The translations under genes and the position numbers were made by a program. Positions 6,087 through 8,492 of a stretch of 8,492 nt of DNA are shown here, one piece after another. The notes below the pieces were generated by a model. That model saw only the letters and a list, made by a program, of their open reading frames with translations. It ran no database searches and was not told the DNA's origin. Origin of the DNA: Thermus sp. JCM 17653 (GTDB lineage: Bacteria; Deinococcota; Deinococci; Deinococcales; Thermaceae); assembly GCA_001311585.1 (NCBI GenBank), contig BBBN01000062.1:1-8492 (forward strand), given 5' to 3'. Numbering within the stretch: the stretch's first letter is position 1; every line of letters starts with the position of its first letter.

Positions 6087-8082
6087 TTATTCCCCCACCG
6101 TAAGGTCCAGTTCCCGAGAGGTCTCGCCGCCGAAGATGTCCGTGACCTTGACCACCATCCGGTAAGTCCCGGGCTCAGGATAGGTGTGAACGGCACTGAC
6201 CTCCACGCCGCCCTCCCCCGGCTCCCGGTCGAAACTGACGAAGTCGTGCTTGAAGACGACCCTGTCGTAGTTCCAGTCCACCGTCCAGTAGTTGATGAGC
6301 GGGAGGAAATAGCGTCGCTTCTCGTCATCCCTTGCGGCCGACTCGACCCTCCCACGGATCTCCTCCTCCAGGTCCTCGTAGCCGTGCGGAAGCCTCACCC
6401 AGAAGTCTTTGAGGGTGATCGTCACCTTCAGGCCTTCTTTGCGAACGTCCAGACTGAGATAGCCGGGTTCCACGAACCGGAGGTGCCTGCGAACCTCCTC
6501 GTCAAAGGCGTGGTCCAAGCGGATCGCCTCAGAGGCACTGATGCCGTGCTTCTTCAGCACCTCCTCAATTCGGCTTACGGGCGGGATGTGAAGGAGCCTC
6601 AGCCGGACGCTCTGCCTCTCCCAGTAATCTTTTGCCCGTTCAAAGGTGTCCGGGGCCCAATCCCAGCCGAGGATGACGAGCGTCCAGCCGTCCCGATAGA
6701 ACGGTGTCTCCCGGAACTCCTCGATCGCCTCCCGGATCTCGGCAGGCGTTACGGGGAAGTTGGCCTGCCCCACGTGGACGACTTCCTTCTCACGTTCCCG
6801 CAGCCCGTGAAGGTATCGGAAAGGCTGTTTCATCGGGGCCGCACCGTAGAGGTTCAGCACAAGGCGGACGACATCTGAGTGGTTCGTCATCCGGTCGGTC
6901 AGGTAGTTGGCGATGGTCACAAGATAAAAGGGGCGGCAGGGCTTGTCGTAGCGGGGACGTTTGCTCTCCCCCTCCACTCGGATGCCCAGCACCTTGGAGT
7001 TGGCGATGTCCAGCAGGCGCTTGCGCGTCACGTGGATGGCATACTTGGACATATCACAGCAGATCCAGCGCCTCCCCAGTTTCTCCGCAACCGCTGCAAG
7101 AGTGCCAGAACCACAGAAGAAGTCAGCTACTATGTCTCCTTCCTTTGAAGATGCAAGGACGATGCGTTCAAGGAGTTTTTCTGGTTTTGGGTGGGGAAAC
7201 CTGTGAGCTCAGTAGCGTGTAGTCTTGCAACGGGGGTTATATCAATCCAGAAATCCTCAGGCACCTTGCCTCTTTCATCCAAGATTGCACGCTCCTTAAA
7301 TATACCATGGGTTTTACCCGTGTCCAGTTTGACGTAAGGCACCCTCACATCGTCAGAGTTGAAAATGTAGTGGTCCGTTTTCGAGTATCGTAGGATTACA
7401 TCGTGTTTATCAGGAAAATCTTTTGTTTGTCGGCTGGGTCCGGTATAACACCACACAATCTCATTCCTAAAATTCTCCCTCCCAAAAATCTCATCCATCA
7501 TGAGCTTCACATAATGCACCATCTGTAGTCCAGGTGCACGTAGATAGAACCGTCGTCGGCCAGAAGTTCCTTCATCAGCACGAGCCGGTCATACATGTAG
7601 TTGAGGTAGGAGCGATTCTCTCCTCCGGGGTCTGCCCGCCCCACATGTCTCGATAGGCCAGTTCCTCCATGATGGAGGGACTCTTGACGATCTCGTTTTG
7701 GGGCATCAGTTCCCGCCAGCTCGGGCATCGGCACCTTAAAGGAGAAGTCCGCCCCCGTGGCGAACGGCGGATCGATGTAGATGAGTTTGATCTTTCCCCT
7801 CAGGTTGATCCGTTCTCCGTTGATCTCGATCCCCTGACGCAGGGAGGACATGGCGAGCAGGTTGTCCCCCCAGATGAGGAGGTTCTTCCAGTCCTTGGGA
7901 TAGTGCTGCGGCCAGTCCTCTTGCGGGAAGAGGGGTGTCAGGGTCTCCTTGTGGATGCCCAGAAGTTCGATCCGCTGGAAGGGAAGCGGGAGCCGTCTGA
8001 CCCCGTAATGTTCGTCCACGCTCTCACGGGTGAAATCATTTGCCCTCTTTCCATGCCACAAAAGTTCAACCCATCTGGTCAT
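6087..8082 (-). CDS. mod: Type III-like Mod, beta-class adenine-N6 DNA methyltransferase, four apparent indels
   Basis: Mod would methylate adenine with S-adenosylmethionine and provide site recognition to Res. Motif order is beta-class: [12 protein letters not shown] then [10 protein letters not shown] (DPPF at residues 104-107) precede the target recognition region; [14 protein letters not shown] (motif X) and DFFCGSGT (motif I, about 319-327) follow. Corrected length is about 665 residues. The frame is broken at four places: an extra G at 7712-7714, a missing base near 7618-7626, a missing G near 7519-7520 (TGGGTG reads TGGTG) and a missing A near 7184-7187. Each correction restores expected text, such as [22 protein letters not shown] 8082 is chosen for its strong ribosome binding site and for MTRWVELLW, the usual start of this family. 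The C-terminus [20 protein letters not shown] is PKD/Ig-like. If the indels are real, the gene is dead while res is intact, which favours sequence error. Confidence 0.85.
7140..7530 (-). other. AT-rich segment at the target recognition position of Mod
   Basis: This part of mod, between the DPPF and FCGSGT motifs, falls to roughly 43-48% GC by hand count (about 43% over 7321-7500), against about 60% at 7741-7800 and 68% at 6721-6780 in the same gene. Codon choice shifts with it (many AAA, GAT, ATA, TTT). In beta-class Mod proteins the target recognition domain lies exactly here, so a swapped recognition module is a reasonable reading. Confidence 0.55.
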
Positions 8083-8245
8083 GTTTTGCCCTCCCCTCGC
8101 ACTGGACAAGGTGACCGGTTGACCCCTCCAGACCAAAACGGACGGTGCGTGACCTTTCGGTCGGTAAAAGGCCGACGACCTTCCTCGTCTCCGACTCGGC
8201 AAATGTTTCGTCTCGAAGAGCATTGAGTTGAACTTTGTTCGCCAT
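8066..8245 (-). CDS. 59-codon small ORF overlapping the mod start
   Basis: ATG 8245 opens a frame encoding MANKVQLNALRDETFAESET and on to a stop at 8068-8066, 17 bp inside mod. AGAAGG (8259-8254) sits 8 nt upstream, a good ribosome binding site. The product is hydrophilic, with balanced acidic and basic residues, one Cys, no signal peptide and no membrane segment. The overlap with mod suggests translational coupling. I do not recognise the family. It is more protein-like than the frame continuous with mod over the same bases, which is rich in Arg and Ser, and it could be a small regulator or a leader peptide. It could also be spurious, since it is short and lies in a stretch containing gene scars. 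Confidence 0.45.
   Translation of the reverse strand: MANKVQLNALRDETFAESETRKVVGLLPTERSRTVRFGLEGSTGHLVQCEGRAKHDQMG
8089..8097 (-). promoter_or_regulatory. ribosome binding site deciding the mod start
   Basis: AGGGGAGGG lies 6 nt upstream of ATG 8082. It favours this start over the in-frame GTG at 8349, whose extra 89 residues include a fragment of a different methyltransferase and low-complexity Arg/Ser text. Confidence 0.6.
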
Positions 8246-8279
8246 TGCACTTGCCTTCTTGAGGAGAAAAGACGGCCCT

Positions 8280-8370
8280 GCTTCCAGGTGTCGCGGTAGG
8301 CCTTGATCTGCTCCGGCTCGTGGGTGAGGTCCTCGTCCTTGTCCTTCACATCCCGCCGGTCAATGCGGAG
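8280..8370 (-). pseudogene. fragment of a second, different Mod methyltransferase gene
   Basis: The bases encode RRDVKDKDEDLTHEPEQIKA and YRDTW. From memory this matches the segment just after the DPPY motif of another Type III-like Mod group, where the text reads roughly RDVKD-DEDLT-EPEQIKA-RDTWELGIHSYL. Homology breaks off after RDTW, at about 8283, and nothing of the rest of such a gene is present. It is in the same frame as, and separated by TAG 8373-8371 from, the short frame that starts at ATG 8418. The likeliest reading is a scar of an earlier R-M gene replaced or deleted at this locus. The similarity is recalled and not searched. Confidence 0.5.
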
Positions 8371-8373
8371 CTA

Positions 8374-8418
8374 GTCCTCGAAGCCCAGTGTAGCACTGTT
8401 TTGCTTACCCTCCTTCAT
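8374..8418 (-). other. 15-codon leader frame ending at TAG
   Basis: ATG 8418 lies just below the promoter and starts MKEGKQNSATLGFED followed by TAG at 8373-8371. NSATLGFE resembles the N-terminus of Type I HsdM proteins, but 15 residues are too few to be sure. It could be the surviving start of a lost gene or a translated leader. If transcription starts from the downstream -10 copy, the mRNA would begin at about this ATG and be leaderless. Confidence 0.3.
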
Positions 8419-8424
8419 GACTCC

Positions 8425-8448
8425 AGTATATTCCTTAGTATATTCCTT
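8425..8448 (-). repeat. perfect 12-bp tandem duplication carrying the -10 box
   Basis: AGTATATTCCTT occurs twice without a gap (8425-8436 and 8437-8448); on the minus strand each copy is AAGGAATATACT. Each copy carries a TATACT -10 box. Copy number would change promoter geometry. Alternatively the two copies could be a direct-repeat operator. Confidence 0.85.
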
Positions 8449-8465
8449 CGTGTGCTAAGTTCCAA
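8425..8465 (-). promoter_or_regulatory. likely promoter of the R-M operon
   Basis: On the minus strand TTGGAA (8465-8460, four of six of the -35 consensus) is followed by exactly 17 bp and then TATACT (8442-8437, five of six of the -10). A second TATACT occurs 12 bp further on (8430-8425). The -35 falls inside the IS630-like end at 8458-8477, so the promoter may have been formed by the insertion. It is upstream of the small ORF, mod, res and the third gene. Confidence 0.5.
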
Positions 8466-8492
8466 CCCCTTATCTTCCTGAGCTCTCATCTT
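8458..8492 (+). mobile_element. second IS630-like left end, continuing past the window
   Basis: After a TA at 8456-8457 the sequence AGTTCCAACCCCTTATCTTC matches the end at 2474-2493 in 18 of 20 positions and in the same orientation. Translated in the matching frame it reads PTPYLPELS, like PTPYHLNIA at the other copy, but the start codon position is GTT instead of GTG and an in-frame TAA precedes it. The rest of the element lies outside the window, so its state is unknown. Confidence 0.5.

Noticed and set aside
5220..6878. Long rightward open frame opposite res and mod
   Set aside because: It crosses the res/mod boundary and is antisense to firmly identified motifs on both sides; it has low-complexity Pro/Arg/Val text and no recognisable domain.
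7184..7714. Phase variation or programmed frameshifting of mod
   Set aside because: The indels are at runs of only 2-5 bases with no long simple-sequence tract, and four separate shifts would have to be corrected in one protein; error or decay is simpler.
8371..8373. TAG readthrough joining the leader frame to mod
   Set aside because: Mod has its own strong ribosome binding site and family-typical N-terminus at 8082, and the upstream text contains a foreign fragment.
1..8492. CRISPR array, tRNA, rRNA or riboswitch
   Set aside because: No spaced repeat series, cloverleaf or conserved aptamer was seen; intergenic space is very small throughout.

Overview
The window looks like chromosomal DNA of a Thermus-type or closely related thermophile. 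The flanking genes have very high GC, with G or C in almost every third codon position, and their proteins have a Thermus-like composition. The organism is inferred from composition and gene families only; no search was run.

Left part (1-2471), native high-GC metabolic genes. The 3' end of an acyl-CoA dehydrogenase runs rightward (2-500). It meets, tail to tail, a leftward pair: a 5'-truncated amidohydrolase (2471-2162) followed by an overlapping aldehyde:ferredoxin oxidoreductase (2172-473).

Middle and right part (about 2474-8492), a lower-GC accessory island. It holds a leftward operon encoding a Type III-like restriction-modification system: mod (beta-class adenine methyltransferase with DPPF, 8082-6087), res (954-aa helicase plus PD-(D/E)XK nuclease, 6083-3219) and a third gene of about 182 codons (3205-2658) with its own ribosome binding site and no assigned function. 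Upstream of mod are a 59-codon small ORF overlapping the mod start, a scar of a different Mod gene, and a promoter containing a perfect 12-bp tandem duplication. Both sides of the island carry the same IS630-like left end in direct orientation, each preceded by a TA dinucleotide. The left copy is a truncated transposase gene that interrupts the amidohydrolase; the right copy runs off the window.

How the genes work together: Mod should methylate an adenine in an asymmetric site and lend specificity to Res, which translocates or switches on ATP hydrolysis and cuts. The third product is co-transcribed and ends in a beta-rich motif resembling the end of Mod, so it may be an accessory subunit. IS-derived -35 boxes appear to drive both the R-M operon and the amidohydrolase remnant/AOR pair.

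Caution: acd, AOR, mod and the third gene are each interrupted by one or more single-base indels. Nearly all are losses within short G or A runs, and each restores good protein similarity when corrected. Sequence or assembly error is at least as likely as real gene decay. The res gene is uninterrupted over 954 codons.
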